The position numbers and the translations under genes are program-made. The notes beneath the pieces were generated by a model. That model worked only from the letters and a program-made list of their open reading frames with translations. It was not told where the DNA came from and searched no databases. A DNA stretch of 64,000 nt from Marinobacter bryozoorum (GTDB lineage: Bacteria > Pseudomonadota > Gammaproteobacteria > Pseudomonadales > Oleiphilaceae), in assembly GCF_023156245.1 (NCBI RefSeq), contig NZ_JAKZAH010000018.1, positions 22,780 to 86,779 on the forward strand, read 5' to 3'. Below are positions 25,253-34,700 of the stretch, piece by piece. Each line of letters begins with the position of its first letter. Within the stretch, counting starts at the first letter, position 1.

Positions 25253-26623
25253 GTGGCATTCCTGGACTCGGACTTTTTTCAACCGCTCCACAGCGCCCTG
25301 GTTTCCGGCGAGCCGGAGACCATTCGTGCTGCGGCGTCGGCGTTCAACGCGGCTGACCTGGCCGAGTTCATCGAACACACCCATGACGAGGACGGCGACC
25401 ACGGCCTGAAGCTGCTGCAAAGCCTGCCCCTGGAATTGCAGGCCAAGGTATTCGGCTACATCGGCCCGGACATGCAGCGCATCTTCGCGCGCCTGATCCC
25501 GAACCGGGAACTGGCCGGGATCGTTACCGACATGTCGGCGGACGAACGGGCCGACTTCTTCAACATCCTCGACGAGAACCAGCAGCACGCCCTGTTCCAG
25601 TCCCTGGCCAGCCGCGAACGGGAAGACCTACGGCGCCTGGCGAGCTTCGAGGAAGGCACCGCCGGGGCACTGATGACCTCGGACTATGCAGTGGTCAGCT
25701 CAGGCATGACCGTCGCCTCTGCCCTCGCCCTGCTGCGCAACACCGCGCCGGACAAGGAAACCATCTACCAGGCCTATGTGGTGGACAAGGACCACTGCCT
25801 GCTGGGCGCTATTTCCCTGCGTAACCTGATCACCAGCGCACCCGGTGCCTTGGTGGACTCCCTGATGGCCACGGGCCTGGTATCTGCCCAGACCCAAACC
25901 GGGCAGGAGGAAGTCGCGCGGCTCATTTCCCGCTACGACCTGATTGCCCTGCCCATCACCGACGACGACGGACGCCTGGTGGGCATTGTGACCTACGATG
26001 ACGCCATGGACGTAGCGGAAGCCGAGGCCACCGAAGACATTCACAAGGGGGCAACGGTAGGCAAGCTGGAAACCGGCCTGAAAACCGCCTCGCCCTTTTC
26101 CCTGTACCGGTCCCGGGTGCAGTGGCTGGTGATCCTGGTGTTCGCCAATATCTTTACCGGGGCCGGCATCGCCTATTTCGAGCAGACCATATCCGAACAC
26201 ATCGCGCTGTTGTTCTTTATGCCCCTGCTGGTGGCCAGCGCAGGTAATGCGGGCGCCCAGTCCGCCACCCTGATGGTGCGGGGCATGGCCACCGGCGACG
26301 TATCCACAAGGGACTGGGGGATGTTGCTGGGCAAGGATATCCTGGTGGCAACGGCCCTGGGGGTAACCATGGCGATTGCCGTCATGGTGGTTGGCCTGTT
26401 CCGGGCCGGGCCGGCCATTGCCATGGTGGTGGCCATTTCCATGGTCCTGGTGGTGCTGATCGGCAGCATTGTGGGCATGTTGCTGCCCTTCCTGCTGGAC
26501 AAGCTGAAGTTCGACCCGGCAACCGCCAGCACACCGCTGATTACCACCATTGCGGACGTGAGCGGTGTGCTGATTTACTTCAGTATTGCCACCGCCGTAC
26601 TTGGCCTTGGTGCCGGCCCCTGA
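25253..26623 (+). CDS. mgtE: Magnesium transporter MgtE
   Basis: 456 aa from GTG 25253 preceded by AGAGG. Domain order is normal: an N-terminal helical MgtE_N domain (LAEFIEHTHDEDGDHGLKLL and ADERADFFNILDENQQHALF), a pair of CBS domains (about 130-255: MTSDYAVVSSGMTVASALAL and LISRYDLIALPITDDDGRLV), and five transmembrane helices. The first membrane region ends in the conserved ASAGNAGAQSATLMVRG, which lines the Mg2+ pore. The CBS and N domains close the channel at high Mg2+. It probably shares a transcript with the upstream channel gene. Confidence 0.94.
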   Translation: MAFLDSDFFQPLHSALVSGEPETIRAAASAFNAADLAEFIEHTHDEDGDHGLKLLQSLPLELQAKVFGYIGPDMQRIFARLIPNRELAGIVTDMSADERADFFNILDENQQHALFQSLASREREDLRRLASFEEGTAGALMTSDYAVVSSGMTVASALALLRNTAPDKETIYQAYVVDKDHCLLGAISLRNLITSAPGALVDSLMATGLVSAQTQTGQEEVARLISRYDLIALPITDDDGRLVGIVTYDDAMDVAEAEATEDIHKGATVGKLETGLKTASPFSLYRSRVQWLVILVFANIFTGAGIAYFEQTISEHIALLFFMPLLVASAGNAGAQSATLMVRGMATGDVSTRDWGMLLGKDILVATALGVTMAIAVMVVGLFRAGPAIAMVVAISMVLVVLIGSIVGMLLPFLLDKLKFDPATASTPLITTIADVSGVLIYFSIATAVLGLGAGP

Positions 26624-26650
26624 GACGTCCGACCACAGCCAGCCCTGCTA

Positions 26651-27517
26651 TCACTCCTCACCCTTGGCCAACAGAGCTAACTGGAACTGACCCAGGCGTA
26701 CGGACTTCCTGGCCAGCCCTGCAACACTCTCTCCGGCCTGTAGCTGATCTCGCAGCCACGTCACATCCCTGGCCAGGCTGGCCGGGAACCCCGGACGGGC
26801 AGCCAGGGTATCAAGGTCCGCTTCCAGTTCACGGTCCGTGGAGCCGGAAAGCCAGGCCCGGGCCAGGCCATGGAACACCCGGTTTACCAGTGGCTCGCTA
26901 TCCGGCAGGGCAGACGGCTGGTACAGGCCGGCAAGGGCATAGCCCTGCTCCGCCTTGCTGATCAGGTTCAGGAACACCGGCACCTGGGCCGCCAGCTCCC
27001 GCGCCCAGGCCAGCAGCGCATCGGGGCTACCTTCTTTCAGCTCCAGCTCCAGTTCACACAGGTCCCGGCTTCGGCCGCCAACCTCTATGGTGCCCTGATC
27101 GAGGGCGCACTCAATGGTGGCCTTAGCGTTCTCAAGCATCACCACCCGGCGCCGGAAGTTGGTTTCGAACACCGGTGTCAGCTCGGCCAGGTTAATTCCC
27201 TCCCCCACCGGGGTATCGGCAATCAGCCCGAGGTTCAGTTCTGTGCCGGTCAGGGGCCACTCCCACTCCTGACGCCGATGAGCACCATCCACGAACTCAC
27301 CCTTGGTTTTCAGGGTCTGGATATACTTGTCACCTGCCTGACGAACGCGCAGGGCCACTTTCTGGTGGTTGAGGTCTCCGGCCGGGGTATCGTAGTAACG
27401 GTTAATCAGCGTCTTCTCAGCGCCTATACTGACACCGGTCTGGGCCGACAGCCACTCTGCGGCCTGGTTCAGGGCAACCGGGGTAAGACTCAGCTTGATT
27501 TCCAGTTCTTCTGCCAT
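26651..27517 (-). CDS. CYTH domain protein (inorganic triphosphatase-like)
   Basis: 288 aa from ATG 27517. The CYTH signature ExExK appears as ELEIKL right at the start. Tunnel residues follow in RYYDTPAGDL, KVALRVRQAGDKYIQTLKTKG, RRQEWEWPL and the late acidic ELELELKEG. YgiF-like proteins hydrolyse inorganic triphosphate. The C-terminal 90 residues are helical, shorter than a full CHAD domain (YgiF is about 430 aa), so this is either a short CYTH-CHAD variant or CYTH with a reduced tail. It converges on mgtE 27 bp away. Confidence 0.82.
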   Translation of the reverse strand: MAEELEIKLSLTPVALNQAAEWLSAQTGVSIGAEKTLINRYYDTPAGDLNHQKVALRVRQAGDKYIQTLKTKGEFVDGAHRRQEWEWPLTGTELNLGLIADTPVGEGINLAELTPVFETNFRRRVVMLENAKATIECALDQGTIEVGGRSRDLCELELELKEGSPDALLAWARELAAQVPVFLNLISKAEQGYALAGLYQPSALPDSEPLVNRVFHGLARAWLSGSTDRELEADLDTLAARPGFPASLARDVTWLRDQLQAGESVAGLARKSVRLGQFQLALLAKGEE

Positions 27518-27651
27518 CTTTTCCACCACTCAAGAGAAAACCGAAGTCTATCGCCGATCGCCAGACTACCAGAGAAGGCAAGCCACGACCTGAATTTGGA
27601 GGAGAGGTGTCAATCAAACATTAAAGGCATGCCGGACCTACCAACCATGCA

Positions 27652-27681
27652 TTGGCAGATCGACCAACAAACATCTATAGT
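27652..27681 (+). promoter_or_regulatory. Sigma-70-like promoter of the CDF exporter gene
   Basis: TTGGCA (27652-27657), 18-bp spacer, TATAGT (27676-27681). A transcript would start near 27688, about 24 bases before the ATG at 27712. This also argues against a start at 27652. Confidence 0.55.
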
Positions 27682-27711
27682 CTAACGATATTTTTTTCGG
27701 AGCCTGACGTA

Positions 27712-28620
27712 ATGAGTCATGATCACACCCACATTGATCCGTCTTCCCGAGACAAACGGGTTGCGCTGGCCATCTGGGCGAACGCCACCCTGACTCTGGC
27801 ACAGATCGCTGGCGGTATCTTTGCCGGCAGCTTGGCTTTGATTGCCGACGCCCTGCATAATTTTTCCGACATGGCATCGCTCGTGATCGCCTATGCCGCC
27901 CGGAAAATCGCACGCCGTCCGGCTGACGCACGCATGACCTTCGGATACGGTCGGATCGAGATCGTCGCGGCCCTCATCAACTACACGTCATTGATCATTA
28001 TCGGACTCTACCTGGTCTACGAAGGCGGCATGCGCATCATCGACCCACCGGATATCAAGGGCTGGTGGGTCGTCTGGCTCGGCTGTGTCGCTCTGGTGGT
28101 GGACACACTGACCGCCTTGCTGACTTATTCCATGCAGAAGGACAGCATCAATATCCGGGCGCTGTTCCTCCACAACCTCTCGGATGCTCTCGCCTCGGTT
28201 GCCGTGGTTATTGCCGGGGTCCTTATCCTGCTCTATGACATGAGATGGGTTGATCCTGCCATCACCATAGGAATCGCCGGCTATATTCTCTATCTCGGTC
28301 TGACGGAAATCGGAGGCACGATCAGAACGCTTATGCTGGCCAGTCCCACGAACATTGATACCGATGCGGTGATCCAGACGCTCTTGGACATTGAGGGTGT
28401 CATCGACCTCCACCATGTACACTTCTGGCAGATGGGAGAACATGATTCCTCGCTGGAGGCCCATGTGGTCGTGGAAGACAGCCTGTGGGACCAGCTCGAG
28501 AACACCAAATACCGGATAAAGCGGGTACTTGAGCAGGAGTTCGACATAAACCATTCAACACTGGAGTTTGAACATCCCGACCATACTCACAAGGGCGCGA
28601 GAATCTATGGCCACGGCTGA
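27712..28620 (+). CDS. Cation diffusion facilitator metal exporter (CzcD-type)
   Basis: 302 aa from ATG 27712. A short histidine stretch HDHTH lies at the N-terminus. Six transmembrane helices include the metal site ALIADALHNFSDMAS (HxxxD) in TM2 and HNLSDALASVAVV in TM5. The cytoplasmic C-terminal domain has GVIDLHHVHFWQMGEHDSSLEAH, a metal-binding ferredoxin-like fold. CDF proteins export Zn2+, Cd2+ or Co2+ from cytoplasm to periplasm by proton exchange. The czc efflux genes follow, so the two would act in series: CDF to the periplasm, CzcCBA to the outside. Confidence 0.92.
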   Translation: MSHDHTHIDPSSRDKRVALAIWANATLTLAQIAGGIFAGSLALIADALHNFSDMASLVIAYAARKIARRPADARMTFGYGRIEIVAALINYTSLIIIGLYLVYEGGMRIIDPPDIKGWWVVWLGCVALVVDTLTALLTYSMQKDSINIRALFLHNLSDALASVAVVIAGVLILLYDMRWVDPAITIGIAGYILYLGLTEIGGTIRTLMLASPTNIDTDAVIQTLLDIEGVIDLHHVHFWQMGEHDSSLEAHVVVEDSLWDQLENTKYRIKRVLEQEFDINHSTLEFEHPDHTHKGARIYGHG

Positions 28621-28701
28621 CCGCCCCAACACCACCTGCGGTGGACGCTAGCGGTCCGGGACAATTCCCCCCTGTCCGGAACCGTAAAATCAGGGTCGAG
28701 G

Positions 28702-28730
28702 TTGCATAGGCCGAAAGGTTGCAATACCAT
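28702..28730 (+). promoter_or_regulatory. Candidate promoter of the czc operon
   Basis: TTGCAT (28702-28707), 17-bp spacer, TACCAT (28725-28730). The element GGTTGCA occurs twice here (28700 and 28718), possibly an operator. Just upstream, near 28656-28682, TCCGGGACA and TGTCCGGA form an imperfect hairpin that may end the CDF transcript. Confidence 0.35.
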
Positions 28731-28775
28731 GCTTTTCGCTCATAGCGCCGAAACGCAAACAGGATACGTTTGACC

Positions 28776-29096
28776 GTGCGACACAGACTCCCAGTAATCC
28801 TCTTATGTTTCTTCTTGCTGGTGTCAGCCATGGGCTGGGCAACTGACTTGGCGTCAGGACACGTGTCTCCTGTTGAGCACTCAAGTATTGAGTTGAGCGA
28901 AAACGCCGACAATACAGATTACTCGAAAGCCAAAACCGGACACGACCAGAACTGCCATTCAGTGATTCATGGTCTTGCACTCCCCTCGTCCAGGCTGACG
29001 ACAACGTGTCGCGGTGCGCCCCCCCCCCCCGCGATTTACACCAGCTCTCTTTTCTCACGCTTCATAGCGCCCCCCGAACGGCCTCCCAGAGCCTGA
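28776..29096 (+). CDS. Small secreted CzcI-like protein
   Basis: About 106 aa from GTG 28776 (a TTG at 28770 is also possible). A signal peptide is clear: basic RHR, hydrophobic LPVILLCFFLLVSAMGWA, cleavage probably after WA or ATD. The mature part has HDQNCHSV, a Cys/His pair that could bind metal, as in small proteins that lead czc operons (CzcI, DUF2946-like). The C-terminal 25 residues are encoded across a run of twelve C (29019-29030), so slippage would change the tail. The gene precedes the CzcC-like gene by 61 bp. Family assignment is by context and general features. Confidence 0.5.
   Translation: MRHRLPVILLCFFLLVSAMGWATDLASGHVSPVEHSSIELSENADNTDYSKAKTGHDQNCHSVIHGLALPSSRLTTTCRGAPPPPAIYTSSLFSRFIAPPERPPRA
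29019..29030 (+). repeat. Homopolymer run of 12 C inside a coding region
   Basis: Twelve consecutive C encode four prolines near the end of the CzcI-like protein. A one-base gain or loss would move reading into other frames with different tails; the frame entered at 29006 stays open to 29188, past the start of the CzcC-like gene. Such tracts are prone to replication slippage. Confidence 0.95.
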
Positions 29097-29157
29097 CGCG
29101 CTCTCTCTGCACAGCATTCCAAAACTACGTCTCAGGTAATACACCCAGGAGTCATCC

Positions 29158-30420
29158 ATGTCATATCGAACATGGCTCGCAACCATAGGCCTCGCCTGCG
29201 GAATGGCAAGCCCATGGTCTGCGGTCGCTTCCCAGACTACAAGCCCGGAAACAACCCTGCTCGAATTTGCCGAATCGGTGACGGCAGAACACTTCGATGT
29301 CCGTGCCGCACGCGAAGAGGTAGACGCCGCCATCAGCCGACAAAACGCGGCTTCCCAGCCTCTCTACAACCCCGAGCTAAACTTCGAGGCCGAAAGCGGA
29401 GGCGAACAGGCGGCTTTCGGTGACGAAGTCAGCAAACTGGGCGTCGGTATCAGCCAAACCATTGACTGGAGCGACAAACGCGAGGTTCGTGCTCTGGCCG
29501 CTCAAGGCGCTGTTCTGAGCGCAAAGGCGGAGCTTTCTCTGGTAGAACAGCAGATTGCGGCTAAGGCACTGAAGGCGCTGATTAGCTACCGCACATCCCA
29601 GCAACTTGTCGACCTTGCCCAGAACCGGGTTGACGTACTGCAACGTTTTGTCGATCTGTCTGAGGACCGCAAGCGGGCGGGCGATATTGGCCAGACGGAT
29701 CTCGACCTGGCACGCCTTGCACTGGCGGAAGGCCAAAGCACCCTGGCCGAGCAGAGAGTTCAGGCCAACGAAGCATTGCAGTCCGTTCGAGAACTTGCGA
29801 GCGGTACGCCGCGGGGCTGGCCCGGATTACCCGAAGATCTGCCACCACCGATAGAAAGCGCCGGGCTGGACGAGCTCGCCAAGCGCCACCCCCGCATCGC
29901 TGCCCTGCGCAGCAAGCTAGCCGCTGCTCAGGCAGAAATCGATGTTGCCAAAAGCAACCGTAACGCTGACCCGGTTATTGGCGCCAGTGTCTCGAGAGAC
30001 GGCGAGAACGACATCGTGGGCCTCAATTTCAGCATCCCCCTGTACGTTCGCAATGACTACAGCGACGAAGTGGACAGTGCCGCCAGTAACGCCCTCGCGG
30101 TGGAAGCCCGGATGCACGCCGAATACGAACGTCTGCAGGCCCAGCTGAAAACAGCGCTGGAAAACTACCAGGGCAGCCGAAATGCTCTGCAGGACTGGAA
30201 CCAGGCCGTCAGTGGACGCCTGGACGAAGGTCTGGATCTTCTGGAGCGGCTCTGGCAGGTGGGTGAGCTCAATGCCACCGAGTACCTGTTGCAGATTCAA
30301 CAACGCCTGGATACCCGCGCCTCCGGTTTACGCCTGCAGGCACAGACCTGGAGCAGCTGGACCAACTGGCTTGTTGTCAGTGGCGACTGGCAGGCCGGAT
30401 TGAGCGAACTTGGGCTTTAA
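29158..30420 (+). CDS. czcC: Outer-membrane efflux channel of TolC type (CzcC)
   Basis: 420 aa with an AGGAG ribosome site 6 bases before ATG. The signal peptide is LATIGLACGMASPWSAVA. Two long helical repeats follow (for example TAEHFDVRAAREEVDAAISR and HPRIAALRSKLAAAQAEIDV), with NPELNFEAESGGE and LNFSIPLYVRND as the beta-barrel strands. It should form a trimer through the outer membrane and periplasm and join the CzcBA pump. CzcB starts 18 bp downstream. Confidence 0.88.
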   Translation: MSYRTWLATIGLACGMASPWSAVASQTTSPETTLLEFAESVTAEHFDVRAAREEVDAAISRQNAASQPLYNPELNFEAESGGEQAAFGDEVSKLGVGISQTIDWSDKREVRALAAQGAVLSAKAELSLVEQQIAAKALKALISYRTSQQLVDLAQNRVDVLQRFVDLSEDRKRAGDIGQTDLDLARLALAEGQSTLAEQRVQANEALQSVRELASGTPRGWPGLPEDLPPPIESAGLDELAKRHPRIAALRSKLAAAQAEIDVAKSNRNADPVIGASVSRDGENDIVGLNFSIPLYVRNDYSDEVDSAASNALAVEARMHAEYERLQAQLKTALENYQGSRNALQDWNQAVSGRLDEGLDLLERLWQVGELNATEYLLQIQQRLDTRASGLRLQAQTWSSWTNWLVVSGDWQAGLSELGL

Positions 30421-30438
30421 CGTTTAACGGAGATTTGC

Positions 30439-31773
30439 ATGAACATGCCGTTTCAGTTTTTTACATTGACACTCGTAGCAATGCTTGCAGGCGCTCCAGT
30501 CGGGGCTCAAACCAATCACGAAGAAAACGGCGAGCACGATCATGCCGCCGAGGAGGGCCAGCGCCAGGCTAGCGCCCAAATGTCCGAAGAAACCCATGAG
30601 GAGCCCGGCCATGAGGGGTCAGGCCACGAAGAGGAGGGCGAACACGAAGGTGAGGGGCACGAGCAAAGGGCCTCAGAAGAAGGGCATGACGCCGATGGAC
30701 ATGAAGAAGAACATAAAGAGGAAGGACATGCCGAAGAAGGCCACAATGAGGCCCCCCCGGGCGTGGTGGAGCTGAGCAGCGAATCGCAGCGCATGGCCAA
30801 TATCGAGACCAGAAAGCTTGAACTTCAGCCAGTGCCGGAAATCGTCACGGCCCCCGGCGAAGTCCAGCTGAATGACTATCGTTCCGCCCGCGTGAGTACA
30901 AGGATTCCGGCTCAAGTCGTTTCACGGATGGCGGAACTGGGCGACGTGGTCGAAAAAGGCGCCCCCCTTGTACTTTTGACCAGTGTTGAAATGGCCGAAG
31001 CCCAAGGCAAGCTTCAGATCGCCGCCCGAGAGTGGTACCGAGTTCGCGAACTCGGCAAGTCCGTGGTCGGAGAGGCGCGCTATATAGAGGCCCGTGTCGC
31101 GTTCCAGCAGGCACAGTCCAGACTCCAGGCCTACGGCATGACCGAAACCCAGGTTACTCAGTTTTTGCGCGGCGAAGACGAGCTTCAACTTGGTCAGTTC
31201 AGGCTGCTTGCGTCAGTGGCGGGCACCATTATCGAGGATGATTTCGTGGTGGGCCAGTATGTGGAGACCGGAACACCGCTCTTCATGATCACTGACGAAT
31301 CCAGCGTCTGGGTAGAGGCAACGGTTCAGTCATTGGCCGCGCGTGCCATCGAACCCGGCGAACCGGCAAGGGTCCGCATAGGGGGAGAGTGGCATCAGGG
31401 TAAGGTGGTTCAGAAACATCATCGACTGGACGAAAGCACCCGCACCATGGGCGTGCGCATTGAGCTTGAGCTTGACGAGGAGCACTCACCCCACCCTGGT
31501 GAATTTGTTGAAGTGGCCATAGAAGCGGATCAGGGTGAACCCGGCCTGCTGGTTCCTGAACGGGCACTGAATCGTAACAGCGCCGGTGAATGGGTGGTAT
31601 TCGTACAGGAAGCTCCGGGCAAGTATCGGCAGGTCGATATCCGGAGATTGAAAGAGCTCTCCGGAAAAGTACAGATCGCTGGCGTTGAACCTGGCACCAC
31701 CGTCGTGACTGACGGTTCGTTCTACCTTAATTCCGAAATTGCCAAGGGCGGTTTCTCCGTACACAACCACTAA
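30439..31773 (+). CDS. czcB: Periplasmic adaptor of heavy-metal RND efflux (CzcB) with His/Glu-rich N-terminus
   Basis: 444 aa. After a signal peptide (FFTLTLVAMLAGAPVGA) comes a stretch of about 80 residues (roughly 27-107) very rich in His, Glu and Gly, of the type HEEEGEHEGEGHEQ, a likely metal-collecting arm. The adaptor body follows: lipoyl-like halves around GEVQLNDYRSARVSTRIPAQ and LASVAGTIIEDDFVVGQYVE, a helical hairpin between them, then a barrel (EPARVRIGGEWHQGKVV). It links the inner-membrane pump to the outer channel and may hand over metal. The length and His-rich arm are greater than in the copper-type adaptor CusB, closer to CzcB or CnrB types. Confidence 0.88.
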   Translation: MNMPFQFFTLTLVAMLAGAPVGAQTNHEENGEHDHAAEEGQRQASAQMSEETHEEPGHEGSGHEEEGEHEGEGHEQRASEEGHDADGHEEEHKEEGHAEEGHNEAPPGVVELSSESQRMANIETRKLELQPVPEIVTAPGEVQLNDYRSARVSTRIPAQVVSRMAELGDVVEKGAPLVLLTSVEMAEAQGKLQIAAREWYRVRELGKSVVGEARYIEARVAFQQAQSRLQAYGMTETQVTQFLRGEDELQLGQFRLLASVAGTIIEDDFVVGQYVETGTPLFMITDESSVWVEATVQSLAARAIEPGEPARVRIGGEWHQGKVVQKHHRLDESTRTMGVRIELELDEEHSPHPGEFVEVAIEADQGEPGLLVPERALNRNSAGEWVVFVQEAPGKYRQVDIRRLKELSGKVQIAGVEPGTTVVTDGSFYLNSEIAKGGFSVHNH

Positions 31774-31783
31774 AGGGGACCTC

Positions 31784-34700
31784 ATGCTTAACGCCATTGT
31801 CGACTGGGCGGTGAGAAGCCGCCTGTTGGTTGTGATCGGCCTGTTCGCGGCCGTCATAGTAGCTGTTTTCACCATCCCCCGACTTAACCTGGATGCATTC
31901 CCGGACGTATCCAATGTCCAGGTCGTCATAAACACGGAGGCGCCGGGGCTGGCCGCCGAGGAGGTGGAGCAGCTTATCAGCTTCCCCATCGAAGCGACCA
32001 TCTACTCGCTGCCAAGCGTCGAGGAGGTCCGGTCGATCTCACGTACGGGGCTGTCAGTGATCACCGTTGTCTTCGAGGAAGGCACCGACATCTACTTCGC
32101 CCGACAGCTTGTCTTTGAACAGCTTCAGGCTGCCCGGGAGCAGATTCCCGAAGGCGTGGGACAGCCCGAGATGGGCCCGAATACCAGTGGCCTCAGCCAG
32201 GTCTATGAGTATGTGCTGACCAGCGAGAATCCGGAAAAGTACGGCCCCATGGAACTGAGAAGCCTCAATGACTGGGTGGTGAAACTGCTGATGATGCCGG
32301 TCGAAGGTGTCACGGGGCTGCTTTCATACGGTGGAGAAGTCCGCCAGTACCAGGTCAAGCTGAATCCGGCCAAGCTGCTTTCCTACGACCTGACCGCTGA
32401 TGACGTCACCGAAGCCATCAATGCGGGTAACCGCAATGCCGGCGGCTGGTATGTCAACCGCGGCAGCGAGCAGTTGGTCATTCGCGGCGTTGGCTGGGTC
32501 CGGAGCGGTAAAGATGGCCTGCGGGATATCTCAAACGTACCGGTCAAGGAAGTTGATGGTACAGCCATCACCGTCGGGGACGTTGCCGAGGTGGCCTACG
32601 GCGGTGAGATACGTCAGGGCGCTGTCACCATGACCAAGAGAACCGCCGATGGCGAGGTTCAGGCCATGGGCGAAGTGGTCGCCGGCATCGTGCTCAAACG
32701 TTTCGGGGCCAACACCGCGGAAACGATTACCGATATTGAAGAACTGCTTCCCACCATCCAGAAGGCACTGCCCGAAGGTGTCAGGATCGAGCCCTACTAC
32801 AACCAATCGGATCTGGTGTTCAGTGCCGTTGACACCGTGGTGGATGCACTGCTGCAGGCATTCGTCTTTATCGTCATCATCCTGGCCCTGTTCCTGCTGA
32901 ATCTTCGGGCCTCTCTGCTGGTGCTGCTATCGATTCCCATTTCGGTAGGTCTGGCACTGATGGTCATGAGCTATTTCGGCATGTCGGCGAACCTCATGTC
33001 CCTCGGAGGGCTGGCCATTGCCATCGGTATGATGGTGGATGGCTCCATCGTGGTCATGGAAAACATCTTCAGCCATATATCCCGCCCGGACCGGTTCCAC
33101 GACTCCGAACGGAGGCGAGAGCTCACCCCTGACGACAGCGGAACGGAAATCGACCACGACCAGGCTGAGCAGGACGATCCGCAAGGTGTATCGCTACGTA
33201 TCGCGGAAGCCACCAAGGAGGTCGCCAGATCGGTGTTTTTCGCCGTCATGATTATCGTCGTGGTGTTCCTGCCACTGTTTACCCTCCAGGGAGTGGAAGG
33301 GAAAATGTTCACGCCGATGGCAATCAGCATTGTACTCGCGGAGCTCGCCGCACTGGGTACAGCGCTGGTGGTTGTGCCGGCACTGGCCAGCTACTTCTTC
33401 CGCCGGGGCATCCATTATCGTCCGAGTCCGATATTGAAGCCGCTGGAAGCCGGTTATCGCTGGTTGCTGGACCGCGCCATACGGTTTCGGAGCATTGTCG
33501 CAGGTACAGCAATCGTCATGCTGGCGTTTGCCATCTTCCTCATTCCCAGGCTCGGTACCGAATTCATGCCGGAGATGGAGGAAGGCACCATGATGGTGCG
33601 GGTGACGCTTGCTCCCTCGGTCAACGTCGATGCCGCGGTGGAAATTGCGCCCAAGCTGGAAAAGCGAATCATGAAATTCCCGGAGGTGACCTATGTGACC
33701 AGCCGCATTGGTCGTGCCGAGTTGGGCGGTGACCCCGAACCCGTATCCAACATCGCGATGTATATCGGGTTAAAGCCCGCGGAACAGTGGGAGTCGGCCG
33801 AGGACCGGGAAGGGCTCCAGGCACTGATACAGGAGGAGCTCTCAGTTCATCCGGGTCTTATCCTTAACTTTTCCCAGCCCATTGCCAACCGCGTGGACGA
33901 ACTGCTCTCTGGCGTAAAGGCGCAGCTGGCCATCAAGCTGTTCGGGCCCGACCTGGACATTCTTGCCGAGAAGGGCCAGGCCATCGAAACCCTTGCCAAG
34001 TCCGTTGAAGGCACCCGCGATGTTCAGATGGAACAGATCGCCGGGGAGGCTCAACTGATCGTCCGCCCGGACCGGGATCGCCTCGCCCGCTATGGCATTT
34101 CAGTCGCACAGGTCATGGAACTGGTGTCTGACGCGATCGGTGGCCAGAGTGCCGGCCAGGTGATCAAGGGCAATGAACGGTACGACATCTACGTGCGCCT
34201 GGCTGAGCAGTACCGAAACAGTGCGGAGAGCATTCGCTCACTGATCCTTCAGGCACCCAACGGTGCCTGGGTCAGGCTGGAAGACGTCGCTGAAGTGGCG
34301 ATTGAGGAAGGTCCGCCGCAGATCCGCAGGGATGACGTTCAGCGCCGGGTAGTCGTTCAGGCAAATATCGAGGGTCGTGACATGGGCGGCGTGGTAGCCG
34401 AACTTGACCGCCGGATTGCGGAAGAGGTGGACCTGCCGGCGGGCTACTCGGTGGTGTTCGGCGGTCAGTTCGAGAACCAGCGTCGGGCTCAGCAGACATT
34501 GATGATTGTTGTTCCCATTTCACTGGCGCTGATTTTCCTGTTCCTCTACTTTGCCTTCGGCTCAGTGGGGCAGGCGCTACTGATCATGCTAAACGTACCC
34601 CTTGCCCTGATCGGCGGGGTGGTGAGCCTCTGGATAACGGGGCAGTACCTGTCTGTACCGAGCTCTATCGGCTTCATCACGCTTTTCGGCCTGGCTGTAC

